Source: Pelomonas sp965229315
Lineage (GTDB): Bacteria; Pseudomonadota; Gammaproteobacteria; Burkholderiales; Burkholderiaceae_C
Length of the DNA: 64,000 nucleotides
Direction: 5' to 3'
Assembly (NCBI RefSeq): GCF_965229315.1
Contig: NZ_CBDDJA010000002.1
Coordinates: 3,162,001 to 3,226,000 of the forward strand
Positions within the stretch are counted from its first letter, which is position 1. Each line of letters starts with the position of its first letter. Both the position numbers and the translations under genes were made by a program. Positions 29,076-38,553 of this stretch are shown one piece after another. The notes beneath the pieces were generated by a model. The model did no database searches, was not told where the DNA came from, and saw nothing but the letters and a program-made list of their open reading frames with translations.

Positions 29076-29303
29076 CTGAGGCGCTGATTCTAGGGGCGCT
29101 TTCATGCGCGCCGTCGGGCTGCCGGCGTTGACATCCGGATGCGCCGCCCAGCGGGTCGAGACCGCCAGGGATAACCGTCCAGACCAGCGCACATTGCGCC
29201 GGGCACGGAACACAGGAAAGCTGTCATGTGAACCAAGCAGGCGCTACTTCCTCCGTGCCACGGTGCCGCGCAGACTGCCTCTCCCAACAACAAAGGAGAC
29301 AGC

Positions 29304-30410
29304 ATGACATCCAAAGACGAGCTCAGCCCGGCCGATCTCGGCCGAGCGTGCCCGGCGCCCCGGGACGCGCAAGCAACGGCGCCGACCGTCCCATCGCCAA
29401 CGCCCCGCCTCAGCCGCCGCGGCCTCGTGCTGGCCGGCCTGGGTGGCCTGGGCGTGACCGCCTGCGGCGGCGGCGACGGCGGTGTGCCGGGCATTCTCAC
29501 GCCGGCGCCCGCCCCAACGCCCACACCTCCCCCACCGCCTCCGCCGCCATCGTCGCCCGGGCCCAGCTCCATCACCGAGATCAACTACCGCTCGGCCGCA
29601 CTCAACGACTCGAGCTGGGTCAAGATCTATCTGCCGCCCGGCTATGCCACTTCTGGCCTGCGCTACCCGGTCGTCTACATGCTGCACGGCCGCGGCGACA
29701 CGCTGTCGTCCTGGGGACGCAACCAGGCGATGTTCGACGAGCTGATCGCGGCCGGCACCATCCCGCCGTTCATCGGCGTCATGCCCGATGCGCCGTCCAG
29801 CAACCGCGGCGGCTACTACGTCGACTCGGCCTACACCAGCACCGCACTGCCGGGCGCCAAGGTCGAGACCGCGTTCATGACCGAGCTGCTGCCCTACGTC
29901 GATGCGAACTACCGCACCCTGCCGCAACGCGAGGCGCGCGCGCTGGCGGGCTATTCGATGGGCGCCTACGGCGCGCTGCGCTACGCCATCGCCTATCCGG
30001 AGCAGTTCAGCGCCACCATCGTCATGAGTCCGGCCATCTACACGCCGCTGCCGCCCGCGGGCTCCAGCTCGCGCGAGTTCGGCGCCTTCGGCAGCGGCAA
30101 CACGCTGTTCGTCGACGAGATCTACCGCAGCAAGACCTACCCGGCGCTGCTGCCCGTGTTCGCGGCCAAGAACCTGCCGCTGCGCATGTTCATCTCCGCC
30201 GGCGACGACGAGTACAAGGAACCGAATCCGGCCGAGGCCATGAACGACATCGACATGGAGGCGCACCTGCTGTTCAACCGCGTCTCCCGCGTCGCATCGG
30301 TCAAGGCGGAGCTGCGCATCCTCAACGGCGAGCACGACTGGCCGGTCTGGCAGGCCACGCTGCGGGAGGCGCTGCCCTTCATCTTCAAGGGCATGAGCAA
30401 GCCGGCCTGA
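29304..30410 (+). CDS. Tat-exported lipoprotein esterase (PF00756 esterase family)
   Basis: A 368-residue secreted alpha/beta hydrolase. The N-terminus has a twin-arginine motif (LSRRGLVLAG) running into a lipobox (GVTAC), then a Gly/Pro linker with nine prolines in a row-like stretch. The catalytic domain resembles putative esterases of the EsteraseD/feruloyl-esterase group: oxyanion region YMLHGRGD, nucleophile S218 in GYSMGAYG, an Asp in SAGDDE and H344 in NGEHDW. The natural substrate cannot be stated. AAGGAG lies just ahead of the ATG at 29304. The signal begins only after about 35 residues, a long leader. Confidence 0.88.
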   Translation: MTSKDELSPADLGRACPAPRDAQATAPTVPSPTPRLSRRGLVLAGLGGLGVTACGGGDGGVPGILTPAPAPTPTPPPPPPPPSSPGPSSITEINYRSAALNDSSWVKIYLPPGYATSGLRYPVVYMLHGRGDTLSSWGRNQAMFDELIAAGTIPPFIGVMPDAPSSNRGGYYVDSAYTSTALPGAKVETAFMTELLPYVDANYRTLPQREARALAGYSMGAYGALRYAIAYPEQFSATIVMSPAIYTPLPPAGSSSREFGAFGSGNTLFVDEIYRSKTYPALLPVFAAKNLPLRMFISAGDDEYKEPNPAEAMNDIDMEAHLLFNRVSRVASVKAELRILNGEHDWPVWQATLREALPFIFKGMSKPA

Positions 30411-30522
30411 TCCTCCCCTCAACTCGCGCCTCGCCCCGCAGACCGAAGAACAGCCTTCGGGGCCTGGCCGGTTTTCAGGTCGAGCCACGGCTGCCGCGTC
30501 CAGCGCCGCTAAAGTCGCGCGC

Positions 30523-33117
30523 ATGCCGTCTGCCTCTGCCGCCCAGCGCCCGCCCGCCACCTTGCTGATCGCATGGCGCCAACTGCTGAGGGACTGGCGC
30601 GCCGGCGAGCTGCGGCTGCTGATGCTGGCCGTCGCGCTGGCCGTGGCGGCGCTGTGCGCGGTGGCGTTTCTCTCCGACCGGCTGGACCAGGGCCTGCGTC
30701 GTGATGCCGCGCAACTGCTCGGCGGCGATGCGGTCGTGGCGAGCGACCAGCCGACGCCGCAGGCCATCGCCGACCTGGCGGCCACGCTGAACCTCGCCGC
30801 CGTGCGCAGCGCGACCTTCCCGAGCATGGCGCGGGCCGACGAGGCGCAAGGCGGCGAAAGCCGGCTGGTGGCGGTGAAGGCCGTCGGCACGGGCTACCCC
30901 CTGCGTGGGCGCATCGCATTGCGCGAGGCGCTGCCGGGGCAGGCCGGTGCGCCGCGTGCCGGTGACGCCTGGGTCGACCCTGCGGTGGCCGACAGCCTGG
31001 GGCTGAAGCTGGGCGACACGCTGCTGCTGGGCGACGCCCGCCTGAAGCTCGCCGCGCTCATCGAGACCGAGCCGGACCGCGGCGCAGGCTTCATGAACTT
31101 CGCGCCGCGCCTGATGTTGAGCGAAGGCGACCTGGCCGCGACGCACCTCGTGCAGCCCGCCAGCCGCATCACGTATCGCATGGCCCTGGTGCCAGGCGCG
31201 GGCGCCGCGCCGGACGCCGTGCGGCGCTTCGTGACCGGCGCCGAACAGCTCATCGAGCAAGGCAAGCTGCGCGGCGTGCGGCTGGAATCGCTGGAGTCGG
31301 GCCGGCCCGAGATGCGCCAGACGCTGGACCGCGCGGCGCGTTTCCTGCGGCTGGTGGCGATGCTGTCGGCGCTGCTGGCCGCCGTGGCCGTGGCGCTGGC
31401 GGCGCGCGACTTCGCGGCACGCCACCTGGACGCCTGCGCCATGCTGCGCGTGCTGGGCCAGCCGCAGCGCCGCATCGCCTGGGCCTACGGGCTGGAGTTC
31501 CTGCTCGCCGGCGTGGGCGCGAGCCTGGTCGGCGTGCTGGTGGGCCTCGCGCTGCACCAGGTGTTCGTCTCACTGCTGGCCGGCCTCATCAACGTGGACC
31601 TGCCGCCGCCCAGCCTCTGGCCGGCGCTGCTGGGCCTGGGCCTGGGCCTGTCGCTGCTGCTGGGCTTCGGGCTGCCACCGGTGCTGCAACTGGCGGCCGT
31701 GCCGCCGCTGCGCGTGATCCGGCGCGACCTGGGTGCGCCCAAGGCCGGCTCCCTGCTCGTGCTGGGCGCGGGCGTGGCAGGCCTGGCGGCCATCCTCGTC
31801 GTGCTGGCCGGTGACATGAAGCTGGGCGCCATCGCGGCCGCAGGCTTTGCCGGCGCGGTGCTGCTGTTCGCCGGGCTGGCGTGGGTCGCGGTGTGGCTGC
31901 TGCGCCGCGTCGTTCCCGGCATCGGGCCGGCCACCGCCAGCGGTGCCGGCGTGCCGCGCTGGCTGCTGCTGGCCACGCGCCAGGTCGCGGCGCGGCCGGG
32001 CTTTGCCGTCATGCAGGTGTCGTCGCTGGCGGTGGGGCTGCTGGCACTGGCGCTGCTGGTGCTGCTGCGCACCGACCTGATTTCGAGCTGGCGCCAGGCC
32101 ACGCCGGCCTCGGCACCGGACCGCTTCGTCATCAACATCCAGCCCGACCAGGGCGAGGCCTTTCGCCAGATGCTGACCGACGCGGGCGTGACCGGCTTCG
32201 ACTGGTCCCCCATGATCCGCGGCCGGCTCACCCGCATCAACGACGAGCCGGTGCAGGGCAGGAAGTTCACCGAGGACCGCGCGCAGCGGCTGGCAGAGCG
32301 AGAGTTCAACCTCAGCAATACCGCCACGCAGCCCGCGCACAACGAGATCACCGCGGGCCGCTGGGGCGAGGCCAGGCCCGGCCAGGCCGGTGGCCTGGGC
32401 CTGAGCGTGGAGGAAGGGCTGGCGCAGACGCTGGGCCTCAAGCTCGGCGACACGCTGGCCTTCGACATCGCCGGCCAGCCGGTGCAGGGGCGCATCACCA
32501 GCCTGCGCAAGGTGGACTGGTCGTCGATGCGCGTCAACTTCTTCGTGCTGTTCGAGGCGGCCGAACTGCCCGACCTGCCGTCCACGCAGATCGCCGCGTA
32601 CCGGACGCCGGGCACGCCCGCCGGCGCCAGGCTCGACCGCGAGCTGGCGCGGCAGTTCCCCAACCTGACCGTCATCGACGTGTCGGCCCAGCTCAACCAG
32701 GTGCAGGGCGTGCTGGACCAGGTCATCCAGGCCGTGCAGTTCCTGTTCGGCTTCACGCTGGCGACCGGCCTGGTGGTGCTGCTGGCCGCCGTGGGCAGCA
32801 CGCGCGAGGCGCGCACGCGCGAGTTCGCGCTGATGCGCGCGCTGGGGGCGCCCAGCAGCCTGCTGGCGCAGGTGCAGCGGGCCGAGCTGCTGGGCGTGGG
32901 GGCGCTCGCTGGCTTCCTGGCCGGTGCCGTGGCGCTCGTGCTGGCGGCACTGCTGGCGCGCTTCGTGTTCGAGTTCACCTGGCACATCAAGCCCTGGGTG
33001 CCGTTCGTCAGCGCGGCCTGCGGCGCGCTGCTGGCCTGGAGCGCCGGCTGGTGGAGCCTGCGCGGGGTGCTGAAGCGGCCGGTGATGCAGAGCTTGCGGG
33101 AGGCCCAGGCCGAATGA
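30523..33117 (+). CDS. YbbP-type FtsX-domain ABC transporter permease
   Basis: An 864-residue permease with an N-terminal transmembrane helix (about 24-45), large periplasmic domains and two FtsX-type membrane blocks, about ten helices in all. TREARTREFALMRALGA in the last block is the coupling-helix motif. The architecture matches YbbP, normally paired with ATPase YbbA and often the lipase TesA; neither is next to it here. Its last four bases overlap the start of the hybrid kinase gene (ATGA). Confidence 0.88.
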   Translation: MPSASAAQRPPATLLIAWRQLLRDWRAGELRLLMLAVALAVAALCAVAFLSDRLDQGLRRDAAQLLGGDAVVASDQPTPQAIADLAATLNLAAVRSATFPSMARADEAQGGESRLVAVKAVGTGYPLRGRIALREALPGQAGAPRAGDAWVDPAVADSLGLKLGDTLLLGDARLKLAALIETEPDRGAGFMNFAPRLMLSEGDLAATHLVQPASRITYRMALVPGAGAAPDAVRRFVTGAEQLIEQGKLRGVRLESLESGRPEMRQTLDRAARFLRLVAMLSALLAAVAVALAARDFAARHLDACAMLRVLGQPQRRIAWAYGLEFLLAGVGASLVGVLVGLALHQVFVSLLAGLINVDLPPPSLWPALLGLGLGLSLLLGFGLPPVLQLAAVPPLRVIRRDLGAPKAGSLLVLGAGVAGLAAILVVLAGDMKLGAIAAAGFAGAVLLFAGLAWVAVWLLRRVVPGIGPATASGAGVPRWLLLATRQVAARPGFAVMQVSSLAVGLLALALLVLLRTDLISSWRQATPASAPDRFVINIQPDQGEAFRQMLTDAGVTGFDWSPMIRGRLTRINDEPVQGRKFTEDRAQRLAEREFNLSNTATQPAHNEITAGRWGEARPGQAGGLGLSVEEGLAQTLGLKLGDTLAFDIAGQPVQGRITSLRKVDWSSMRVNFFVLFEAAELPDLPSTQIAAYRTPGTPAGARLDRELARQFPNLTVIDVSAQLNQVQGVLDQVIQAVQFLFGFTLATGLVVLLAAVGSTREARTREFALMRALGAPSSLLAQVQRAELLGVGALAGFLAGAVALVLAALLARFVFEFTWHIKPWVPFVSAACGALLAWSAGWWSLRGVLKRPVMQSLREAQAE

Positions 33118-36100
33118 GGACGCCCGGCGTCCACTCGACCGCCCGCTACCTGGCGCTGTCGGCCGGCGTCGTCGCTGTCTATTACGCGCTGGCCCGGCTG
33201 GGCCTGCTGATGGTGCTCCCCCCCTACGAGGTGGCGCCCATCTACCCGGCGGCGGGCTGGGGGCTGGCGGTGCTGCTGGTCTGGGGCCTGCGCTACACGC
33301 CGGCCGTGGCGCTGGGGTCCTTCATCGTGCAGGCCACGATGATGAGCGGCCAGCCCGGCGCCGCGACACTGGCGCTGGGCATCGGGCTGGGTGCCGCTGC
33401 GCAGGCGGTGGCGGGCACGCTGCTGATGCGGCGCTGGTGCGGCCAGCCGCTGCTGCTGGCCTCGCCGCGCGAGGTGGGCAGCTATCTCGCGGCGGTGACC
33501 GTAGCCGGCCTCATCAGCCCGACCTGCGCGACGCTGGTGCTGGCCGGCCTGGGCATCATCGCCACGGCGCAGATGGGCCTCGTCTGGACGGTCTGGTGGA
33601 CCGGCGACCTGATGGGCGTGCTGATCGCGGCGCCTATCACGCTGGCGCTGATCGGCCAGCCCCGCCAGGCCTGGGCGACGCGCCGCTTCAGCGTGGGGCT
33701 GCCGATGCTGCTGACCACATTGCTGGTGGGGCTGGGCGTGGCCGCAACGATGGCATGGGACCGCCAGCGCAACCGCAGCGACTTCACGCGCGACGCCGCC
33801 AGCGCTGCGCAGGACCTGGCCAGCCGGCTGCGCGAGCCGCTGCTGGTGCTGGAAGGCGTGCACGCGCTGCTGAACGTGAAGCCGAGGCCCACGCGCGAGG
33901 AGTTCTCGCGCGCCACCAGCGGCTTTCTGAGCGAGGACACGCCGCTCACCGCACTGGGCCAGGCGCTGCGCGTGGCGCGGACCGATGTGGACCGCTTCAA
34001 TGCCGCGGCCGCCGCCGATGCCTTCCCCGGTGGCTACCAGGCGCGCGACCGCACGCGCGCCGGCGACCTGCGGCCGCCGCCCGGCGAGGACCTGCTGGCC
34101 GTGCGCCTCATCGAGCCGCTGCGGCGCAATGCCGGCGCGTTGGGCGTCAACGTGCTGACCGTTCCCGGCCCGCGTGCAGCGGCTCAACAGGTGGCGGCCA
34201 CGGGCCAGGCGGTCGCCTCCGCCGGCTTCCAGCTGTCGCAGGACCGTGACGGCGTGGTCGGCGTGGTCGTCTACCAGCCGCTGTACCGCGGCCATGCGCC
34301 GGCAGGCGAGGCCGCGCTGGACGGCGTTGCGTTCGTGACACTGCGCCCCGACCTGATGCTGTCGCGCCTGGCCGCGCAGTGGCCCGAGCATCTCGGTGCC
34401 TGCCTGGTGGACCTGGAGCCCGATGCCATGACCAGGCGCCTCGCCGGCCGCCCCGGCTGCGAGGCGGTGCAGCGCGGCGAAGATGCGGCGCTGCCGCTCG
34501 TCAGGGTGCCGCTGTCATTCGGCGGGCGGCACTGGGAGGTGCGCCTGTACGAACTGCCCGGCCGGCTGCCGCCACCTGGGCGCAGCTGGGCGTTCGCGCT
34601 GGTGGGCCTGGTGGCGACAGCCATGGTGGGCGCGTTGCTGCTGCTGCTGTCCGGCCGCACGCTGCACGTCGAGGCACTGGTGGGGGAGCGCACGCTGGCG
34701 CTGGAGCGCGAGGTGGCCAACCGCGCCGAGAGCGAACAGGCGCTGCGCCAGTCGGAGCAGCGCTTTCGCAGCATCTTCGAGACGGCGCCCATCGGCATCG
34801 CGTTCACCGACCTGGACAGCAGCTTCCAGGAGGTCAACGCGCACATGTGCCAGCTGGTGGGGTACCCGGCGCAGGTGCTGCTGACGATGCGCTCGCTGAA
34901 CATCACGCACGCGGACGACCGCCGCGAGGACGTGCGGCTGGCGCGCCGGTTGATGCGCGGCGAGATCCCGTTCTACCGGCGTCACAAGCGCTACATCCGG
35001 GGCGACGGCAGCCTCGTCCACGCGCGCGTGCTCGTCAGCCTGCTGCGCGGTGCGGACGGCCGGCCGCACCGCCTGGTGGGCGTCGTCGAGGACATCACCG
35101 ACCTGATGCGCATCGAGGAGCTGGACCGCGACCGCGCCGCAGCCGTCATGGCCAACCAGGCCAAGAACGAGTTCCTGTCGCGCATGAGCCATGAGCTGCG
35201 CACGCCGATGAACGCGATCCTGGGCTTCACGCAGCTCATGCAGATGGATGCGGCCGAGCCGTTGCCGCCCGGGCAGCGCAACCGCGCGCAGCAGATCGCG
35301 CAGGCCGGCTGGCATCTGCTGGAGATGATCAACGACACGCTGGACCTGTCGCGCATCGAATCCGGCTCGCTGCGGCTGGCGCCTGTCACGCTGGCGCTGG
35401 CGCCGCTGCTGTCGCGCGCGCTGGCGCTGGTGCAGCAGGGTGCGGCCGAGCAGGGGCTGTCCATCAGCCAGCACATCGATGCCGACGCCACGCACCTGGT
35501 GGGCGACCCGACCCGCGTCACGCAGATCCTGACCAACCTGCTGAGCAACGCCGTCAAGTACAACCGCCCCGGCGGCAGCGTGAGCATCCAGGCCGCCAGC
35601 GCCGAGCCCGGCTGGATCGAGGTGGCCGTGCGCGACACCGGCCTGGGCCTCACCGACGAGCAGCGCGCCGCCCTCTTCCAGCCCTTCAACCGCCTGGGCC
35701 GCGAGCGCACCAGCCTGCCGGGCACGGGCATCGGCCTCGTCATCAGCCAGCGCCTGGCCGAGATGATGGGAGGCGGGCTGCGCGCCGAACGCGTGGACGG
35801 GCCGGGCGCCTGCTTCGTACTTCGGCTGCCTGCGGCCGACGACGCCCTGCCCGCCTCCCTGGACGGCGCAGCGGACGAACCGGACGCACCGCAGCCCGGG
35901 CCGCACGGCCGGCTGCTGTACGTCGAGGACAACCCGGTGAATGCCGAGGTCATGCGCGGCATCGTCGAGCAGCGGCCCGGGCTGGAACTGGAGGTCGCCA
36001 CGACGGTGGAACTGGGCGTTGAAGCGGCGCGCCAGCGCCCGCCGGCGCTGCTGTTGCTGGACTGGGAACTCCCCGACGGCGACGCGCTGTCGCTGCTGCA

Positions 36101-36293
36101 CCGGTTGCGCGGCTTGCGCATCGCGTTGCCACCGGTGGTGGTGGTGTCCGCCAACGCCCAGGCGGAACAGATGGCGGCGGCGAAGGCCGCCGGCGTGCTG
36201 CGCTATGTCACCAAGCCGCTGGACGTGCGCGAGATGCTGGCCCTCGTTGACGAATTGTTGGCACCGCCCAACCAGCCGGAGCGGGCAAAATGA
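33114..36293 (+). CDS. MASE1-CHASE-PAS hybrid sensor histidine kinase
   Basis: A 1059-residue membrane kinase. Order: MASE1 membrane domain (about 10-205, around eight helices), CHASE periplasmic domain (about 215-440; LGVNVLTVPGPRAAA, GVVGVVVYQPLY), a further helix near 490-515, PAS (about 545-665), HisKA with the H-box SHELRTPMN near residue 691, HATPase (LTNLLSNAVKYN, DTGLGL, GTGIGLVI) and a C-terminal receiver (about 930-1050; YVEDN, LLLLDWELPDGD, VTKPLD). The start overlaps the upstream stop by 4 nt, so the much longer open frame upstream is a shadow. Ligand and partner are unknown; a cheW gene follows. Confidence 0.94.
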   Translation: MRTPGVHSTARYLALSAGVVAVYYALARLGLLMVLPPYEVAPIYPAAGWGLAVLLVWGLRYTPAVALGSFIVQATMMSGQPGAATLALGIGLGAAAQAVAGTLLMRRWCGQPLLLASPREVGSYLAAVTVAGLISPTCATLVLAGLGIIATAQMGLVWTVWWTGDLMGVLIAAPITLALIGQPRQAWATRRFSVGLPMLLTTLLVGLGVAATMAWDRQRNRSDFTRDAASAAQDLASRLREPLLVLEGVHALLNVKPRPTREEFSRATSGFLSEDTPLTALGQALRVARTDVDRFNAAAAADAFPGGYQARDRTRAGDLRPPPGEDLLAVRLIEPLRRNAGALGVNVLTVPGPRAAAQQVAATGQAVASAGFQLSQDRDGVVGVVVYQPLYRGHAPAGEAALDGVAFVTLRPDLMLSRLAAQWPEHLGACLVDLEPDAMTRRLAGRPGCEAVQRGEDAALPLVRVPLSFGGRHWEVRLYELPGRLPPPGRSWAFALVGLVATAMVGALLLLLSGRTLHVEALVGERTLALEREVANRAESEQALRQSEQRFRSIFETAPIGIAFTDLDSSFQEVNAHMCQLVGYPAQVLLTMRSLNITHADDRREDVRLARRLMRGEIPFYRRHKRYIRGDGSLVHARVLVSLLRGADGRPHRLVGVVEDITDLMRIEELDRDRAAAVMANQAKNEFLSRMSHELRTPMNAILGFTQLMQMDAAEPLPPGQRNRAQQIAQAGWHLLEMINDTLDLSRIESGSLRLAPVTLALAPLLSRALALVQQGAAEQGLSISQHIDADATHLVGDPTRVTQILTNLLSNAVKYNRPGGSVSIQAASAEPGWIEVAVRDTGLGLTDEQRAALFQPFNRLGRERTSLPGTGIGLVISQRLAEMMGGGLRAERVDGPGACFVLRLPAADDALPASLDGAADEPDAPQPGPHGRLLYVEDNPVNAEVMRGIVEQRPGLELEVATTVELGVEAARQRPPALLLLDWELPDGDALSLLHRLRGLRIALPPVVVVSANAQAEQMAAAKAAGVLRYVTKPLDVREMLALVDELLAPPNQPERAK

Positions 36294-36323
36294 GGGTCTA
36301 GTCTCCACGTCTGCAGCCACCCG

Positions 36324-36824
36324 ATGAGCTCCACCGACCTCGTTCCCACCCCCGGTGCCCAGGCCGTCCAGACCCTGGCGCACAGCGATGGCCGCCAATT
36401 CCTGACCTTCCGCATCGGCGAGGAGGAATACGGCCTGGACATCCTGCGTGTCCAGGAAATCCGCTCCTACGAGGCCCCCACACGCGTGGCGAACGCGCCG
36501 CCGTTCGTGAAGGGCGTCGTCAACCTGCGCGGCGTCATCGTGCCCATCCTGGACCTGCGCATCCGCCTGGGCCAGGCCGGCGACTACAACGCCTTCACGG
36601 TCGTCATCGTGCTGAACGTGGCGGGCCGCGTCGTCGGCATCGTCGTGGACTCGGTGTCAGACGTGCTGGAGTTGAGCGCCGACGAGATCAAGGCACGCCC
36701 GGACGTGCCGGCGGCGATGGACGCCCGCTTCATCACCGGGCTGGGCAAGCTGGGGGAGCGCATGCTCATCCTGCTGGACATCGAGGCGATGATCAAGAGC
36801 CCCGATTTCGGCCTGGTTGACTGA
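36324..36824 (+). CDS. cheW: CheW-domain chemotaxis adaptor, second copy
   Basis: A 166-residue CheW protein, very similar to the 16774-17298 copy (shared EEEYGLDIL, VQEIRSYEAPTR, KGVVNLRGVIVPILDLR and GERMLILLDIEAM). It lies 30 nt after the MASE1 hybrid kinase on the same strand, away from cheA, and may serve a different receptor set or that kinase (inference). Confidence 0.94.
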   Translation: MSSTDLVPTPGAQAVQTLAHSDGRQFLTFRIGEEEYGLDILRVQEIRSYEAPTRVANAPPFVKGVVNLRGVIVPILDLRIRLGQAGDYNAFTVVIVLNVAGRVVGIVVDSVSDVLELSADEIKARPDVPAAMDARFITGLGKLGERMLILLDIEAMIKSPDFGLVD

Positions 36825-36892
36825 CGCAAGTTAGCGGCCGCATACTGTTTCGGCTGCAGCAACACTGCATTGCAGAGACCACATTGTCGAAC

Positions 36893-36919
36893 TTAGCACT
36901 CACCGATTCAGAGTGCTAA
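36893..36919. promoter_or_regulatory. CIRCE operator (HrcA-binding site) upstream of rpoH
   Basis: A perfect inverted repeat TTAGCACTC, nine-base spacer, GAGTGCTAA, identical to the CIRCE consensus. It ends 50 nt before the rpoH start. A possible -10 (TAATAT at 36917-36922) overlaps its right arm, so bound HrcA would block the promoter. The arms pair fully over nine bases. Confidence 0.93.
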
Positions 36920-36969
36920 TATCCATCTCACCGCTGCATCTCGTGGCGGTTCAGCAAGGATTCAAGACG

Positions 36970-37887
36970 ATGTCCGCCTCTTCTGTCATTGCCGTCCGCG
37001 ACCCCTGGGCCCTCGTGCCCTCGCTGGGCAATCTGGACGCCTACATCTCCGCCATCAATCGCCTGCCGCTGCTGACGGCCGAGGAAGAGAGCTCGGCTGC
37101 CCGCACGTTGCGCGACAAGGGCGACCTGGAAGCCGCCGGGCGGCTGGTGCTGTCGCATCTGCGCCTGGTGGTGTCCATCTCCCGCCAGTACATGGGCTAC
37201 GGCCTGCCCCAGGGCGACCTGATCCAGGAAGGCAACGTGGGCCTGATGAAGGCCGTCAAGCGCTTCGACCCCGACCAGGGCGTGCGCCTGGTGAGCTATG
37301 CGATGCACTGGATCAAGGCCGAGATCCACGAGTACATCCTGAAGAACTGGCGCATGGTCAAGGTCGCGACGACCAAGGCCCAGCGCAAGCTGTTCTTCAA
37401 CCTGCGCTCGATGAAGCACCAGCTCAAGGCCGGCCAGAGCGACGCCGCCACGCACCGAAACACGCTGACCGAGGCGGAACTGGCGCACGTCGCGAGCACG
37501 CTGAACGTCAAGCGCGAGGAAGTGCTGGAGATGGAGACCCGCATGTCGGGTGGCGATGTCGCGCTGGAGCCCCAGACCGACGATGAAGGCGAGAGCTTCG
37601 CCCCGATTGCCTACCTGGCCGACGAGAGCCAGGAGCCGACCCGCGTCATCGAGGCGCGTTCGCGCGATGCGCTGGCCGGCGACGGCATCCAGCGCGCGCT
37701 GGACGTGCTGGACCCGCGCAGCCGCCGCATCGTCGAAGAGCGCTGGCTGAAGGTGAACGACGACTCGTCGGGCGGCATGACGCTGCACGAGTTGGCCGCC
37801 GAGTACGGCGTGTCGGCCGAGCGCATCCGCCAGATCGAGGTCGCGGCGATGAAGAAGATGAAGAAGGCGCTGACGGAAACCGCCTGA
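36970..37887 (+). CDS. rpoH: Heat-shock RNA polymerase sigma factor RpoH (sigma-32)
   Basis: A 305-residue sigma-70 family factor. Region 1.2-2 includes LVLSHLRLVVSISRQYMGYG and GDLIQEGNVGLMKAVKRFDP; the RpoH box QRKLFFNLR between regions 2 and 3 separates it from other sigmas; region 4.2 helix-turn-helix reads LHELAAEYGVSAERIRQIE. Start at ATG 36970. It is preceded by a perfect CIRCE element, so HrcA repression is likely in addition to the usual control. Confidence 0.97.
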   Translation: MSASSVIAVRDPWALVPSLGNLDAYISAINRLPLLTAEEESSAARTLRDKGDLEAAGRLVLSHLRLVVSISRQYMGYGLPQGDLIQEGNVGLMKAVKRFDPDQGVRLVSYAMHWIKAEIHEYILKNWRMVKVATTKAQRKLFFNLRSMKHQLKAGQSDAATHRNTLTEAELAHVASTLNVKREEVLEMETRMSGGDVALEPQTDDEGESFAPIAYLADESQEPTRVIEARSRDALAGDGIQRALDVLDPRSRRIVEERWLKVNDDSSGGMTLHELAAEYGVSAERIRQIEVAAMKKMKKALTETA

Positions 37888-37907
37888 TCCTCTTCACGCG
37901 CCCTGAA

Positions 37908-37936
37908 AACAAAGGCCCCTCACCGGGGCCTTTGTT
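37908..37936. terminator. Bidirectional intrinsic terminator between rpoH and sco
   Basis: A perfect 12-bp stem (37908-37919 with 37925-37936) around a 5-nt loop, A-rich on the left and T-rich on the right, so it works for both converging genes. The last base is shared with the sco stop codon. Confidence 0.9.
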
Positions 37937-38553
37937 CATTTCTTGCCAGCCTCGGCCAGCAGCAGCTTGATGTCGTCGGCCAGCGGCTGGGCGCCGGCAC
38001 CGTAGCGGGCATAGACGCGCACACGGCCCTCGGTGTCGAAGATGAAGGCGGCCGCCGTGTGGTCCATCGTGTAGGTCTCCGGCGTCTTGCCCGGCACCTT
38101 GGCGAAGAACACCTTGAACTCCTTGGCCGCGGCCTGGGTTTGCTCCTCGCTGCCGCGCAGGCCGATGAAGGTCGGGTCGAAGCTGGCCAGATAGGCCTTC
38201 AGCAGCTGCGCCGTGTCACGCGCCGGGTCTACCGTCACGAAGATGCCCTGCACCTTGTCGCCGTCCGCGCCCAGGCTGCGCTTGACCTCGGCGACCTCGG
38301 CCATCGTCGTGGGGCAGACGTCGGGGCACTGCGTGTAGCCGAAGAAGATCACCAGCACCTTGCCCTTGAAGTCGGCCAGCGTGCGGGCGCGGCCGTCCTG
38401 GTCGGTCAGGTTCAGGCTGCGGGCGTACTCGGCACCGGTCAGGTCGATGCCCTTGAAGGCGGGCTTGTCGGACGAGGCCTTCTGGCAGCCGGCCAGGGCC
38501 AGCACGGCGAAGGCGGCGACAGCAGCGGCGCGGCGGGTGAATCGATGCGTCAT
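37936..38553 (-). CDS. SCO1/SenC copper-delivery protein
   Basis: A 205-residue lipoprotein-like thioredoxin-fold protein that delivers copper to the CuA site of cytochrome c oxidase. Lipobox LALAGC near residue 23; copper-binding CPDVCP; a distal His in YTMDHTAAAF. It overlaps ctaB by 4 nt at its start and closes the oxidase assembly gene run. Confidence 0.95.
   Translation of the reverse strand: MTHRFTRRAAAVAAFAVLALAGCQKASSDKPAFKGIDLTGAEYARSLNLTDQDGRARTLADFKGKVLVIFFGYTQCPDVCPTTMAEVAEVKRSLGADGDKVQGIFVTVDPARDTAQLLKAYLASFDPTFIGLRGSEEQTQAAAKEFKVFFAKVPGKTPETYTMDHTAAAFIFDTEGRVRVYARYGAGAQPLADDIKLLLAEAGKK

Noticed and set aside
31485..34391. 968-codon minus-strand frame opposite the permease and hybrid kinase
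   Set aside because: Shadow frame of two well-supported plus-strand genes.
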